Origin: Arthrobacter sp. PsM3
GTDB lineage: Bacteria > Actinomycetota > Actinomycetes > Actinomycetales > Micrococcaceae
Assembly: GCF_030433895.1 (NCBI RefSeq)
Contig: NZ_JARUXE010000003.1
Coordinates: 106,341-170,340 of the forward strand
Direction: 5' to 3'
DNA: 64,000 bases
The notes below the pieces were generated by a model. The model was not told the origin of the DNA, searched no databases, and saw only the letters and a list, made by a program, of their open reading frames with translations. Positions 7,966 through 15,795 of the stretch are shown here, piece after piece. Position 1 is the first letter of the stretch. Each line of letters begins with the position of its first letter. Position numbers and translations under genes: made by a program.

Positions 7966-9068
7966 CACGGGTGGTCCCCCTTGAGTGTGAGGGCACCGAG
8001 CTGGGCGTCGTCGCGCATGCCGTGGTGCTGGCGGATGTAGAGGGAGAGGTCGGCCATGCGTTTTCCGTAGACGGGGTCGAAGGCGAGCGGGCCGGGGCCG
8101 AGGTTGCGGCTGACCAGCGTCTGGATGCGTTCGACGGCGGTGGCGATGTTGCCGCGGACCCGGAGGGCCTCGCTCCAGGCCCCGGTGCCGGAGAGTTCCC
8201 CGGCATCGATCCGCGCGGCGGACCGGGCGAGGTATCCGGTCAGGGCAGTCAGTGTGCGGTCGATCTCGCCAAGGTGGGCCAGCGCCAGCTGGTCCGGTTC
8301 GCGGCCGCCGCCGGCCGCCTTGAGCAGGGAATCCGTGAAGCCGCGGGCCACCGCGACGGCGCCGCCCAGCCAGCAGGCCGCCACGCCCATGCCGCCCCAG
8401 GCGAAGCCGGGCCGGCGGTAGTACCAGCCGGAGTCGCCCAGCGGCACGGCCGGAACGGCGTCGAAGTGCACGGTGCCGCTGGGGATTTCCGTGAGTCCCC
8501 GGCTGGTCCACTGCGGATCCTCGAAGCTGACGCCATGGGCATGGAGGTCGACGGCGAAGGCCGCACGGCCGCCGTCGTCCAGATGGGCGGTCACGACGGC
8601 GTGGTCCAGCTGGGCGGCCAGGGAGCACCACGGTTTGGAACCGTGCAGCAGGAAACAGCCGTCCGCCGGCTTGGCCTCAAGCCGCAGGCCGGCGGCTTCG
8701 GCGGCAAACACACCCCAGGCGCCGTCGAAGTGGACGCCGTCAACGTCCGGGCAGTCCCCGCCGTTCAGGACCGCCTGCCCGGTGGCCTGGGCGAGGATTG
8801 CGGAGGCGTCCAAGTGGGGTTCGATGGCCCGGCCCGCGGCGACGTCAATGGCCGTGACGGACGCCAGGATTTCCCACAGGAACGCGGTCCGGCCCTCGCC
8901 GGGATTCGGGGCTGCTGCTGCGGCGGTTTTGGCCAGCTCCAGCAGTGCCGGGACGTCGCCGACGGCCGACGCGGCCGCCGCGAGCAGGGGGCTGAGCCCG
9001 GCCAGGCGATCCGGTGCGGAGCTGATCCGCACGGCGAGGGGCCGCTGGGAATCGGGGGTCCGGTTCAT
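7962..9068 (-). CDS. Acyl-CoA dehydrogenase-like flavoprotein
   Basis: A 368-residue protein with the acyl-CoA dehydrogenase layout: helical N-terminus, a central beta segment including LEAKPADGCFLLHGSKPWCS (FAD/substrate-binding strand motif), and a helical C-terminus ending in YIRQHHGMRDDAQLG. It is shorter and more divergent than fatty-acid-degradation enzymes, and a catalytic Glu is not obvious. It is the first gene of the operon, overlapping the next by 4 nt. Because no other beta-oxidation gene is near, a role in tailoring a glycoconjugate or secondary product is more likely than fatty-acid breakdown. Confidence 0.75.
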   Translation of the reverse strand: MNRTPDSQRPLAVRISSAPDRLAGLSPLLAAAASAVGDVPALLELAKTAAAAAPNPGEGRTAFLWEILASVTAIDVAAGRAIEPHLDASAILAQATGQAVLNGGDCPDVDGVHFDGAWGVFAAEAAGLRLEAKPADGCFLLHGSKPWCSLAAQLDHAVVTAHLDDGGRAAFAVDLHAHGVSFEDPQWTSRGLTEIPSGTVHFDAVPAVPLGDSGWYYRRPGFAWGGMGVAACWLGGAVAVARGFTDSLLKAAGGGREPDQLALAHLGEIDRTLTALTGYLARSAARIDAGELSGTGAWSEALRVRGNIATAVERIQTLVSRNLGPGPLAFDPVYGKRMADLSLYIRQHHGMRDDAQLGALTLKGDHPW

Positions 9069-9165
9069 GTGGTGGCCTGTTCTCCTTCGAGGTGCGTCTG
9101 CTGCTGTCGGCGTCCATGCCTGACGGCCGGGCTACTGCCGAGTAGTTCCAGGCCGCTCCATAAAT

Positions 9166-9179
9166 CTAAGCACACTTAG
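9166..9179. promoter_or_regulatory. Inverted repeat CTAAG-N4-CTTAG
   Basis: A perfect 5-bp inverted repeat about 100 nt upstream of the start of the acyl-CoA-dehydrogenase-like operon (reverse strand). It could be an operator for that operon. The arms are short, so chance is possible. Confidence 0.25.
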
Positions 9180-9233
9180 CACTTTCGGGATTCCGCTCGT
9201 AGCTCCCGTGCCGGCGCGATGGCCGCCGCGCGG

Positions 9234-9911
9234 CTACACCACCCGCGCCAGGGCGAAGCCGTCCCAGCCTTTGGAGCCCACGGTCTGGATCACGGTGCCG
9301 TCCAGCCGGGGGTCCCCGCCCAGCATCTTCACAGCGCTGATGATGCCCGGGGCGTTGACGGCGTCCAGGGCGGGGTCCAGCACCGCGCCCTCCCAGACCA
9401 CGTTGTCCATCACGACGGCGGTGCCCGGCCTGCCGAGGCGGATGGCCCAGTCGAGGTAGTGCGGGTTGTTTTCCTTGTCCGCGTCGATGAACACGAAATC
9501 GAAGGGCTCGGCACCCTCGTCGGCGAGCGCCTGCAGGGTATCGAGTGCCGCCCCGACCCGGATCTCCACGAGGTGGCCCAAACCGGCGAAGTCGACGTTG
9601 GCGCGGGCCACGGCGGCGTGTTTGGAGAGGTATTCGCACGTGATCAGCCGGCCGCCGTCGGGCAGCCCCTGGGCCATCCAGATGGTGCTGAACCCAGCTA
9701 GCGTCCCGATTTCCAGCACGCGGCGGGCACCCGCGAGCTGGACGAGGAGTTTGAGCAGTTTGCCGGCTGTGGGGGCGACTTCGATAGGCGGCATGCCCGC
9801 CTCGCGGGCGGTGCTGACGGCGCGTTTCAGGGTGCTGTCAGGGCGGACCACAACCTCGGACAGGAATTCCTCGACGGCGGTCCAGCGGGCGGTGGGCTGA
9901 TGCTCGAACAT
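9234..9911 (-). CDS. SAM-dependent O-methyltransferase (family 3)
   Basis: A 225-residue enzyme of the caffeoyl-CoA/catechol O-methyltransferase type. SAM-binding motif VLEIGTLAGFSTIW spans about 65-78; FIDADKEN (141-148) supplies metal-binding Asp residues and VVMDNVVW (about 171-178) the next metal ligands. Length matches the bacterial family (about 220). It would methylate hydroxyls of an aromatic or catechol-type acceptor with Mg2+. Start ATG at 9911 is preceded by AAGACT with a 6-nt gap, suggesting a leaderless transcript. It is separated from the ACAD operon by 165 nt and is probably its own unit. Confidence 0.9.
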   Translation of the reverse strand: MFEHQPTARWTAVEEFLSEVVVRPDSTLKRAVSTAREAGMPPIEVAPTAGKLLKLLVQLAGARRVLEIGTLAGFSTIWMAQGLPDGGRLITCEYLSKHAAVARANVDFAGLGHLVEIRVGAALDTLQALADEGAEPFDFVFIDADKENNPHYLDWAIRLGRPGTAVVMDNVVWEGAVLDPALDAVNAPGIISAVKMLGGDPRLDGTVIQTVGSKGWDGFALARVV

Positions 9912-9993
9912 GCCCCAAGTCTTCCAGCTGACCCGGCCCGGCGGTAGGCCGCTGGCCGCCTACTGGAGCCGGATGTCCTGCGGCACCGCCGCA

Positions 9994-10341
9994 CTAGTCG
10001 CCGAGGGCCTGTTCCAGGCGGTCCAGCTTCCCGTTGAGTTCTCCTATGTAGCCCGGGCGGATGTCTGCCTTGATGACGAGGGAGACCCTGCTGCCGTAGC
10101 GGCCCACCGCCTCGGTGGCCCGCTTCACGACGTCGAAGACCTCATCCCACTCCCCTTCAATCGTGGTGAACATCGAGTCGGTGTGGTTCGGCAGGCCGGA
10201 TTCACGGACGATCCGTACGGCTTCGGCGACGGCGTCGTGGACCGAGGCCTCGTCCGCCGCTATGGCCGCCGAACCGGCGGGTGCGTCATCGGCCTGGCGC
10301 GCGGGACGGCCTGAGGGTGCGACAGAAAATGCTAACAACAT
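9994..10341 (-). CDS. Thiamine-binding protein, MTH1187/YqgV family
   Basis: A 115-residue single-domain protein resembling the DUF77/MTH1187 fold (MLLAFSVAPSG start, then VHDAVAEAVRIVRESGLPN, the helix after strand 1, and FTTIEGEWDEVFDVVKRA). Members of this family bind thiamine or its precursors in the cytoplasm. A 20-residue insertion rich in Ala/Asp follows the first strand. ATG at 10341 is preceded by AAGACT and 6 nt, again a possible leaderless arrangement. No other thiamine genes are near. Function rests on family resemblance only. Confidence 0.75.
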   Translation of the reverse strand: MLLAFSVAPSGRPARQADDAPAGSAAIAADEASVHDAVAEAVRIVRESGLPNHTDSMFTTIEGEWDEVFDVVKRATEAVGRYGSRVSLVIKADIRPGYIGELNGKLDRLEQALGD

Positions 10342-10461
10342 GGCACCAGTCTTTCACGTACTCCCAGTTAGTGGCGGTGTGGACGGGGCCTGGATCTGTC
10401 CCCCCTCCCGGTCCGGACGCGGCCTGGAGCAATCCGCGGAATCCGTCACATTAGTCACTAC

Positions 10462-10479
10462 CCGGGAGTAATCTCCCGG
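10462..10479. promoter_or_regulatory. Palindrome CCGGGAG-N4-CTCCCGG, likely TetR operator
   Basis: A perfect 7-bp inverted repeat lies 18 nt upstream of the TAACCT box (10497-10502) of the TetR gene at 10509. Its position over the presumed -35 region suggests autoregulation. It could also form an RNA hairpin, but it lies upstream of the inferred transcript start. Confidence 0.45.
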
Positions 10480-10508
10480 CCCCGGCCGTGCGTTGCTAAC
10501 CTAGGCAA

Positions 10509-11141
10509 ATGAACCGGGTAGCAGACCGCAGGCCGCTCCGCGCCGATGCCGCGCGGAACGTGGACAAAATCATCACGGCCGCCCGCCAGTGCTTCCGGGA
10601 GCATGGCCCCGAGGTCCCGCTGCAGACCATCGCCGTGACCGCCGGAGTGGGACCGGCCACACTGTTCAGAAACTTCGCTGACAAGGAAGAACTGGTCCTC
10701 GCGGCACTGCACCGGCAGCTCGGGCTGATCGTCGATCCGGTCATTGAGGAGGCCCTCGCCGGACCGGACGCCGCCGATGGCCTGTTCCGTGTCATTGATG
10801 CGCTCATGGGCGTGGCCAGCGAGGAAGCCAACCTCTTGGGAGCCGTCGCCGGCCGGCGCGGGCTGCTGACCGGGATCACGGGGGACCTGATCGAATCCGT
10901 GGCTGTGCTCCTGGGCCGCGGTCAGGGCCAGGGCACCCTGCGCAGCGACATTTCGATGACGGACCTGATCCGTTTGCTGGCCATGCTGATCGGCGTCGTG
11001 GACACGATGGAGGCAGGCTCGGATGCCTGGCGCCGACCGGTCGCCCTCGTCGAGGACGCCATTCGCACGGAGCGCCCGCAACGGCCGCTGCCGCCCCAGG
11101 CGCCGCTGCCTGGCACCGCGTTCGACGCTGTGCTCGGCTAG
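10509..11141 (+). CDS. TetR family transcriptional regulator
   Basis: A 210-residue TetR protein. The HTH region is near residues 15-62 (ARNVDKIITAARQCFREHG and then VGPATLFRNFADKEELVLA). The C-terminal part matches the SACE_7040-type ligand domain found in many actinobacterial TetR proteins. The ATG at 10509 is exactly 6 nt after TAACCT, so the mRNA is probably leaderless. A palindrome at 10462-10479 is the likely operator. The DUF1232 membrane protein 38 nt downstream is probably co-transcribed and a candidate target. Confidence 0.88.
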   Translation: MNRVADRRPLRADAARNVDKIITAARQCFREHGPEVPLQTIAVTAGVGPATLFRNFADKEELVLAALHRQLGLIVDPVIEEALAGPDAADGLFRVIDALMGVASEEANLLGAVAGRRGLLTGITGDLIESVAVLLGRGQGQGTLRSDISMTDLIRLLAMLIGVVDTMEAGSDAWRRPVALVEDAIRTERPQRPLPPQAPLPGTAFDAVLG

Positions 11142-11179
11142 AACTCCTGTGGCGCTATGCGCGCAGGCACCCGGAAACG

Positions 11180-11494
11180 GTGACGATGAAGGATGCGTTG
11201 CGGTTGCTGCCGGACCTGTTGAGACTTCTGCCGCGGCTGGTCGCTGACCGGACTCTGGGCGCCGGGGTGCGGATCCGGCTAGCCCTGCTCCTGGCCTACC
11301 TGCTCTCACCGATCGACCTTGTACCGGATTTCGTGCCCGTGATCGGGTACGCCGACGACGTGGTTATTGTGGCCCTCGTCCTGCGCGCCGTGATCGCGCG
11401 GGCGGGCGAGGATGCCCTGCGCCGGCACTGGCCGGGAACGCCAGAGGGGCTGCAGCTCACCCTCAGGCTCGGCGGCCTCGGAGCGCCGCTGTAG
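11180..11494 (+). CDS. YkvA-like DUF1232 membrane protein
   Basis: A 104-residue protein with the DUF1232 signature LLAYLLSPIDLVPDFVPVIG followed by a second hydrophobic helix (VVIVALVLRAVI). Two helices are predicted, with a basic N-terminal amphipathic segment. Family function is unknown. The start is given as GTG at 11180; an ATG two codons later at 11186 is equally possible and neither has a strong ribosome-binding site. It follows the TetR gene by 38 nt and likely shares its transcript. Confidence 0.82.
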   Translation: MTMKDALRLLPDLLRLLPRLVADRTLGAGVRIRLALLLAYLLSPIDLVPDFVPVIGYADDVVIVALVLRAVIARAGEDALRRHWPGTPEGLQLTLRLGGLGAPL

Positions 11495-11515
11495 GAATGC
11501 GGGCGCTGTGGGACT

Positions 11516-12241
11516 TCAGGCACTGAAGGCCGTTGCCTCGGGACCGCCGTCGAACCTGCGCAGGATCTCACCGGCGACGATCCGGAGCTTGACGTTCCTG
11601 GTGTTGGAGACCTTGGACAGCATCGAAAACGCTTCCGACTGCGAGCAGCGGCTCTGTGCCATGAGGATGCCGGTGGCCAGGTTGATGTCGGTCCGCGACC
11701 GCATGGCCATCAGCAGGTCCCGGTTCACGCCCCGGGCGGCTTCGAACCGGACAGCCAGCTTCGTCACTTTGGCGGCGCGGACGGCGAACGCCCCGCAGGC
11801 TCCCACGGCACCGTCGTCGAAAGCCTCGGGGGACGTCGAAAGGAAGGTCAGGGTGGCCGCTGCGTCCGGGTCGTCAATCAGCGAAACGGCGAAAATACTG
11901 CGGCTCCCACGCTGGGCAGCCGCCCGCTGGTAGCGCCTCCAGCGGGGATCCATCGTCGTGTCCGGCACCAGCACCGGCATCCCGGTCTGCTGCGCCTCCA
12001 GCCCCGGGCCCTCCCCAACGTCGTCCTGCAGCCGGTCCAGGGCCCCGGCGTCGGGGTCACCGGCGGCCAGGGCCAGCGGCCTGCGTTTCCGGGCGACCCG
12101 CACCGAACAGACCACCGGGCGCCCGGTTTCAGCTGCGGCGAAATCGGCCGCCAGGTCGGACAGTTGACGGAGGAAATCCTCCAGGACTTCATTGTCCAGC
12201 AACAGATCCTGCAGGTGCTCCGAGAGCCGGGTTTTCAGCAT
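11516..12241 (-). CDS. GAF and ANTAR domain regulator
   Basis: A 241-residue protein with an N-terminal GAF sensor domain (about 20-160) and a C-terminal ANTAR RNA-binding domain (about 170-230; the segment around RTDINLATGILMAQSRCSQSEAFSMLSK carries the conserved Ala/helix pattern). ANTAR proteins act as antiterminators by binding paired RNA hairpins. The Arthrobacter-type GAF-ANTAR proteins usually lack a kinase partner, as here. The start ATG at 12241 overlaps the TGA of the upstream small gene (TGATG), indicating translational coupling. Ligand and RNA targets are not visible in this window. Confidence 0.88.
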   Translation of the reverse strand: MLKTRLSEHLQDLLLDNEVLEDFLRQLSDLAADFAAAETGRPVVCSVRVARKRRPLALAAGDPDAGALDRLQDDVGEGPGLEAQQTGMPVLVPDTTMDPRWRRYQRAAAQRGSRSIFAVSLIDDPDAAATLTFLSTSPEAFDDGAVGACGAFAVRAAKVTKLAVRFEAARGVNRDLLMAMRSRTDINLATGILMAQSRCSQSEAFSMLSKVSNTRNVKLRIVAGEILRRFDGGPEATAFSA

Positions 12242-12432
12242 CAATCCTCCGCGGGCTTCTCTTTGGCTTCCAGCAAGTGGTGCTGCAGTTTCTCTTCAGC
12301 CTCCCGCCGGCGCCGGGCCATCTCCCTTAGCTCGCGGGTGGACTCCGCCCCCGGCGGAACGAACGGTTCGTGCGGCTTGGAGTGCTGACCTTTGCCGGGC
12401 GCAGGGGTAGCCGGATCGTCGTTGTCGCTCAT
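12241..12432 (-). CDS. Small hydrophilic protein, 63 aa
   Basis: A short charged protein (many Glu, Lys, Arg; a helical segment EATRELREMARRRREAE-like at about residues 32-48, probably coiled). No recognised domain. It is translationally coupled to the GAF-ANTAR gene by a 1-nt stop/start overlap, which supports it being real and functionally linked. Confidence 0.6.
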   Translation of the reverse strand: MSDNDDPATPAPGKGQHSKPHEPFVPPGAESTRELREMARRRREAEEKLQHHLLEAKEKPAED

Positions 12433-12564
12433 ATCCGAATGCTCCCACGGGGATTCGGCGGCAAGTAGGGACTAAAGACCGTTACGGAGCGGTACGGCAA
12501 AAGTGGCGGGGCTGCTAGGGCGAGTCTCCCAATTGGTTCTTGTCGGCTTTGGCGCGCTGGAAAC

Positions 12565-13140
12565 ATGTCGCGTACCGCGATCCTCACCGATGCCCAATGG
12601 GAGCGGATTGAATCGTTGATGCCCAGTTCCGACGGGAGCCGCGGGAGACCGTTCCAAACCACCGTCCGATCGTCAAGGGCATTATCTACCGTTTCCGGGC
12701 GGGAATTCCTTGACGCGACCTGGCGGAGACCTTCGGCACGTCGCAGACAGTCGGGAAACCCCACCGCCGCTTCCACACGGGGTGGACCTGTCGAATTACG
12801 TGAATCTGTTGGAGGAACCGCTCGACCACGGGATCGGGAGGTCCCGCGGCTGGCTGACAACGAAGATTCATCGCCTCTGTGCCGGCAAGATGCGCCCGCG
12901 GGTCAAGTTGCTTGGTCCCGGGCAGGGCGGGGACTCCCCGATATTCCCGCACCTACTGGACTCCGCAGCGTTTCCCGACCGGGTCTGGTCAGGGCACGTT
13001 CCGCCCGGAGCGGGACTCGGCGGACAAGGATTACTCCTCGAAAGCCAAAGGGTCTTCTGCACCGGCGCGGCATCCAGGCAGTGATCCCGGAGCGCTCCGA
13101 CCAGGAAGCGAACCGCAAACGCCACCTAGCCTCCGGCGGG
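12565..13140 (+). pseudogene. IS5-family (IS427-like) transposase remnant
   Basis: Pieces of an IS5-type DDE transposase appear in order but in different frames. Frame from 12565: SRTAILTDAQWERIESLMP (N-terminal). From 12660 in another frame: HRPIVKGIIYRFRAGIP followed by TGA at 12711-12713 where the family has Trp (TGG), then RDLAETFGTSQTV. From about 12835 in a third frame: IGRSRGWLTTKIH and LLGPGQGGDSPIF, the central DDE region. DKDYSSKAKG near 13020 and RRGIQAVIPERSDQEANRKR near 13060-13120 are again in other frames. A stretch between 12780 and 12830 is missing. The element is dead by frameshifts, a nonsense codon and deletion. No terminal repeats were identified. Confidence 0.85.
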
Positions 13141-13878
13141 CGCGACCACGACGGCCGGGGAGCCTTGGTTGATCGGGTTGGCCTTGGCGGATGGAGCGAC
13201 CACCCCGAACTCGAAGCCCTTGGCCCGCAGTGCGTCGATGGTGGAGGCCAAGTACGTCCACTGCGTTGAGCGGCAGGAAAGGACGTCCTCAGCGTCGTGG
13301 AGCAGGATGATGGCGCCGGGCACCGCCTCCGCCATTACATACTTCTTGACGCCGGCCGCACCGGGGCACTCGAAGTCGCCGGGGTTACCGACGTTCCAGT
13401 GCCAGAGAACCCCGCCGCTCATACCGATGGTCTTGAGGTAGCCCGACGAGTAAGAGGTGCTGTTGCCGAACGGGAAGCGCATGATCTTGGGCGCCTCACC
13501 GGTGATGGCCTTGATGGCGTCGTTGGTGCGGTCGATCTGCTGCTTTTGCTGCGCCTTGCTGATGTCGGGGAAGTTGGCGTGATCCCACGAGTGGTTGCCG
13601 ATCACGTGCCCCTCAGCCTTGATCCGGCGGACGAGGTCGGGGTACTGCTGGGCGTGGGAGCCCTCGAGGAAGAACGTCGCCTTGACGCCCTTCTGCTTGA
13701 GGACGTCGAGGACGAACGCGGTGCGCTGGGGCGAGGGCCCGTCGTCAAAAGTCAGGCCGATCAGCGGTTTGTCGGCGGCTTGGGCTGCCACGGTGGGGCC
13801 GCCGGCCAGCAGGGCCAGGACCAAGCTCGCGGCGGCCAGGGCCGTCACGGCAATCTTCCTCTTCTTCATGGTGCTCAA
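13126..13878 (-). CDS. Secreted polysaccharide deacetylase (NodB domain, CE4)
   Basis: A 250-residue exported enzyme. The signal peptide has a KKRK n-region and hydrophobic core (about 8-28) and a likely cleavage after AQA (about 32-34). NodB motifs: TFDDGPS (43-49; catalytic base and metal Asp), HSWDH (96-100; metal His pair) and RFPFG (134-138). It would remove acetyl groups from cell-wall or extracellular amino-sugar polymers. The last few codons (to the TAG at 13126) lie in DNA that also reads as IS5 transposase on the other strand, so the native C-terminus may have been replaced when the element inserted or decayed. A good promoter is at 13920-13948. Confidence 0.88.
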   Translation of the reverse strand: MSTMKKRKIAVTALAAASLVLALLAGGPTVAAQAADKPLIGLTFDDGPSPQRTAFVLDVLKQKGVKATFFLEGSHAQQYPDLVRRIKAEGHVIGNHSWDHANFPDISKAQQKQQIDRTNDAIKAITGEAPKIMRFPFGNSTSYSSGYLKTIGMSGGVLWHWNVGNPGDFECPGAAGVKKYVMAEAVPGAIILLHDAEDVLSCRSTQWTYLASTIDALRAKGFEFGVVAPSAKANPINQGSPAVVVAPAGG

Positions 13879-13919
13879 CCTTCCGTTCTCAAGGTGGTCT
13901 TCACCCTTGCTAGAGGTGC

Positions 13920-13948
13920 ACCATACTGCGCCGCTGAGGCGCTGTAAA
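13920..13948 (-). promoter_or_regulatory. SigA-type promoter of the polysaccharide deacetylase
   Basis: On the reverse strand TTTACA (13943-13948) and TATGGT (13920-13925) are separated by 17 nt, a good housekeeping promoter about 42 nt upstream of the deacetylase ATG. The spacer contains the inverted repeat GCGCC-N5-GGCGC (13928-13942), a possible operator. Confidence 0.6.
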
Positions 13949-14080
13949 CAACTACTCGCTCGCCATGCCTGCGCCGCGACCAGCAGTCCGGATGAAATCC
14001 ACCTGATGCCCCCCCATCAATTCCCGCGTGCCCACGTAAATCTCCGTTGGGCGCTTTCGGGCACGTGATCCACTCAGAAA

Positions 14081-14100
14081 GGCCATGAAACATCATGGCC
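14081..14100. promoter_or_regulatory. Perfect palindrome GGCCATGA-N4-TCATGGCC
   Basis: An 8-bp perfect inverted repeat with a 4-bp centre lies in the gap between the divergently arranged ends of the deacetylase promoter region and the azl operon terminator. It is not followed by a T-run in either direction, so an operator or structural role is more likely than termination. No regulator gene is adjacent. Confidence 0.35.
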
Positions 14101-14109
14101 TCAGAGATG

Positions 14110-14128
14110 AAAAAGCTCCTCGGGGAGC
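14110..14128 (-). terminator. Rho-independent terminator of the azlCD operon
   Basis: Read on the reverse strand, GCTCC-CCGA-GGAGC forms a 5-bp stem with a tetraloop followed by TTTTT (14110-14114). It lies about 65 nt after the azlD stop at 14192. Confidence 0.6.
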
Positions 14129-14191
14129 GGTCGGCCACCAGTAAGGCCGCTCCGGGCGATCCTGGACCGGTGCGACTCACAGAGCAGCCTG

Positions 14192-14503
14192 CTAGCCCCA
14201 GCCAAGCAGCCGGAGCCCGGCAGCCGCGCCGGCGCCGGCGAGGACGACCACCAGGAAAGGCGCCCGGAAGACCAGGGCGATGCCGGCCGCGGTCAGTGCC
14301 CCGAGGCGCGCATCCAGTGCCAGCGTCTGCCCCGAGGCCACGGTGTTCACGATCGTCAGGGACGCCAGCAGCCCGATGGTCATGGTCCCGGCGATCCGCG
14401 ACATCCGCGGGTCACGGAGCACGCTGGCGGGGACCAGGTAGCCCAGCAGTTTCCAGGCGTAGGCCAGCAGGCAGGAGAGCAGCAGCCACATCCACAGCGT
14501 CAT
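14192..14503 (-). CDS. azlD: AzlD-family branched-chain amino acid exporter small subunit
   Basis: A 103-residue protein with three to four hydrophobic helices and the AzlD pattern WMWLLLSCLLAYAWKLLGYL near the N-terminus. AzlD partners AzlC to export branched-chain amino acids across the plasma membrane. Its start overlaps the azlC stop by 4 nt (ATGA type), so expression is coupled. Specificity for Leu/Ile/Val is inferred from the family. Confidence 0.87.
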   Translation of the reverse strand: MTLWMWLLLSCLLAYAWKLLGYLVPASVLRDPRMSRIAGTMTIGLLASLTIVNTVASGQTLALDARLGALTAAGIALVFRAPFLVVVLAGAGAAAGLRLLGWG

Positions 14504-15246
14504 GACGCCTCCCCGGAGGGCCGTGCAGGCTGGTGCGGGTGTTCGGCGTAGGGGTCCATGTCCGGTTCCAGTCCCTCGTCACTGCGGCCATGGCTGAACC
14601 AACCGATGGCTGCCGCAACCACCGCGGCCACCAGGATCGGCACCCCGGCCGGCACGAAGGGAACAGCGAGCACGGTGGCGAGGGCGCAGACGACCGCGAT
14701 CGCCACAGGTTCGCCGCCCTTGAGCCGGGGCCAGAGCAGGCCCAGGAACGCCGCAACTGCGGCCCCGTCGAGGCCCCACTGCTTGGGATCGCCCAGGGCC
14801 GCGCCGGCCAGCGCGCCCACGGCGGTAAACAGGTTCCACAGGACGAAGATGCCCAGGCCGGCAGTCCAGAAGCCGCGCTTCTGCTCGGACGGGTCCGTCT
14901 GGCCGGTGCTCGTGGCGGTGGACTCGTCGATGGTGACGTGGGCTGCCGCGAACCGCAACCAGCCCTTCGGCTGCAGCAGTGCGTTGACCTGCATTCCGTA
15001 GATGCCGTTGCGCATGCCCAGCAGGGTGGCCGCGCCCATCGCAGCGACGCCGGAGCCGCCCCCGGCCACCACCCCGATGAAGGCGAACTGTGAGCCGCCG
15101 CTGAACAGCAGCAGGCTCAAAGCCATGGTCTGCCAGAAGTCGAGCCCGGAGGTGACGGACAGGGCGCCGAAGGACACGCCATAGAGACCGGTGGCGATGC
15201 TGATGGAAAGCCCGACCCGCACCGCCGGGGACTGCAGGAGTTTCAC
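14500..15246 (-). CDS. azlC: AzlC-family amino acid exporter large subunit
   Basis: A 248-residue membrane protein with about six helices. The segment LYGVSFGALSVTSGLDFWQTMALSLLLFSGG-type (here after residue 20) and GMRNGIYG (about 78-85) match AzlC/YgaZ. The start GTG at 15246 overlaps the stop of the upstream DoxX-like gene by 4 nt (GTGA). The C-terminal tail is charged and cytoplasmic. It forms an exporter with the downstream AzlD. No Lrp-type regulator is adjacent. Confidence 0.88.
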   Translation of the reverse strand: MKLLQSPAVRVGLSISIATGLYGVSFGALSVTSGLDFWQTMALSLLLFSGGSQFAFIGVVAGGGSGVAAMGAATLLGMRNGIYGMQVNALLQPKGWLRFAAAHVTIDESTATSTGQTDPSEQKRGFWTAGLGIFVLWNLFTAVGALAGAALGDPKQWGLDGAAVAAFLGLLWPRLKGGEPVAIAVVCALATVLAVPFVPAGVPILVAAVVAAAIGWFSHGRSDEGLEPDMDPYAEHPHQPARPSGEAS

Positions 15247-15716
15247 TGCCGGACCGGCTTCCGCGGGTGCGGCTTCCCCAAAATGGGGTTCCGCAGGCTC
15301 CAGGCCCAGGCAATGAGCGGTGCCTGCAGCGGAAGCCGCAGGGTGTGCGCCCGTCGCTGGCCGGGGGTCCCCGCCGGGCCGTAGGCCTTACGCAGCGCGT
15401 CGATGTGTCCGGCGAGGAAGACGGTGAACATGGCCGCGGTGCAGCCCGCGGCCGCGCGACGGGTCGCCGGGATCAGGAGTCCGGCGGCGGCTCCCGCCTC
15501 GAGCAGGCCGGTGAGCGCCACCCATTCCTCCCGGGACAGCACCGCGAGGGGGCTGTTGGACTGCTCGCCGGTGTCATCGCGGCAGAGGAAGTCCGGAACC
15601 ACCGGGCCGAAGAAACCGGGATCGTCGAAGTGCTTCGCGGCGCTCGCCAGCAGCAGGGCGCTCATCGCCACGGCGGATAGGGTCTGGGTGTCCCGGCCGG
15701 ACCAGCGAAATGGCAT
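15243..15716 (-). CDS. DoxX-like membrane protein
   Basis: About 157 residues with four hydrophobic stretches and a DoxX-like layout ([24 protein letters not shown] near residue 25, [20 protein letters not shown] near residue 75). DoxX-like proteins are small membrane proteins of mostly unknown role. ATG at 15716 is chosen; a TTG four codons upstream (15728) is the alternative and neither has a clear Shine-Dalgarno. It is the first gene of the azlCD operon, coupled by a 4-nt overlap. Divergent from the ABC exporter at 15818. Confidence 0.7.
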   Translation of the reverse strand: MPFRWSGRDTQTLSAVAMSALLLASAAKHFDDPGFFGPVVPDFLCRDDTGEQSNSPLAVLSREEWVALTGLLEAGAAAGLLIPATRRAAAGCTAAMFTVFLAGHIDALRKAYGPAGTPGQRRAHTLRLPLQAPLIAWAWSLRNPILGKPHPRKPVRQ

Positions 15717-15795
15717 GGAATAACTCAATCACAGCCACAGACCCCCTGCTAACCGCGGCTGGCGTGCGGAAACGGGACTTTCCGCAGGGGTCAAT

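Noticed and set aside
7411..8631. Open frames extending the glycosyltransferase and deacetylase upstream (starts at 7411 and 8631)
   Set aside because: The extra residues are frame-shadow sequence of upstream genes. Motif boundaries and stop/start overlaps place the starts at 6535 and 7965.
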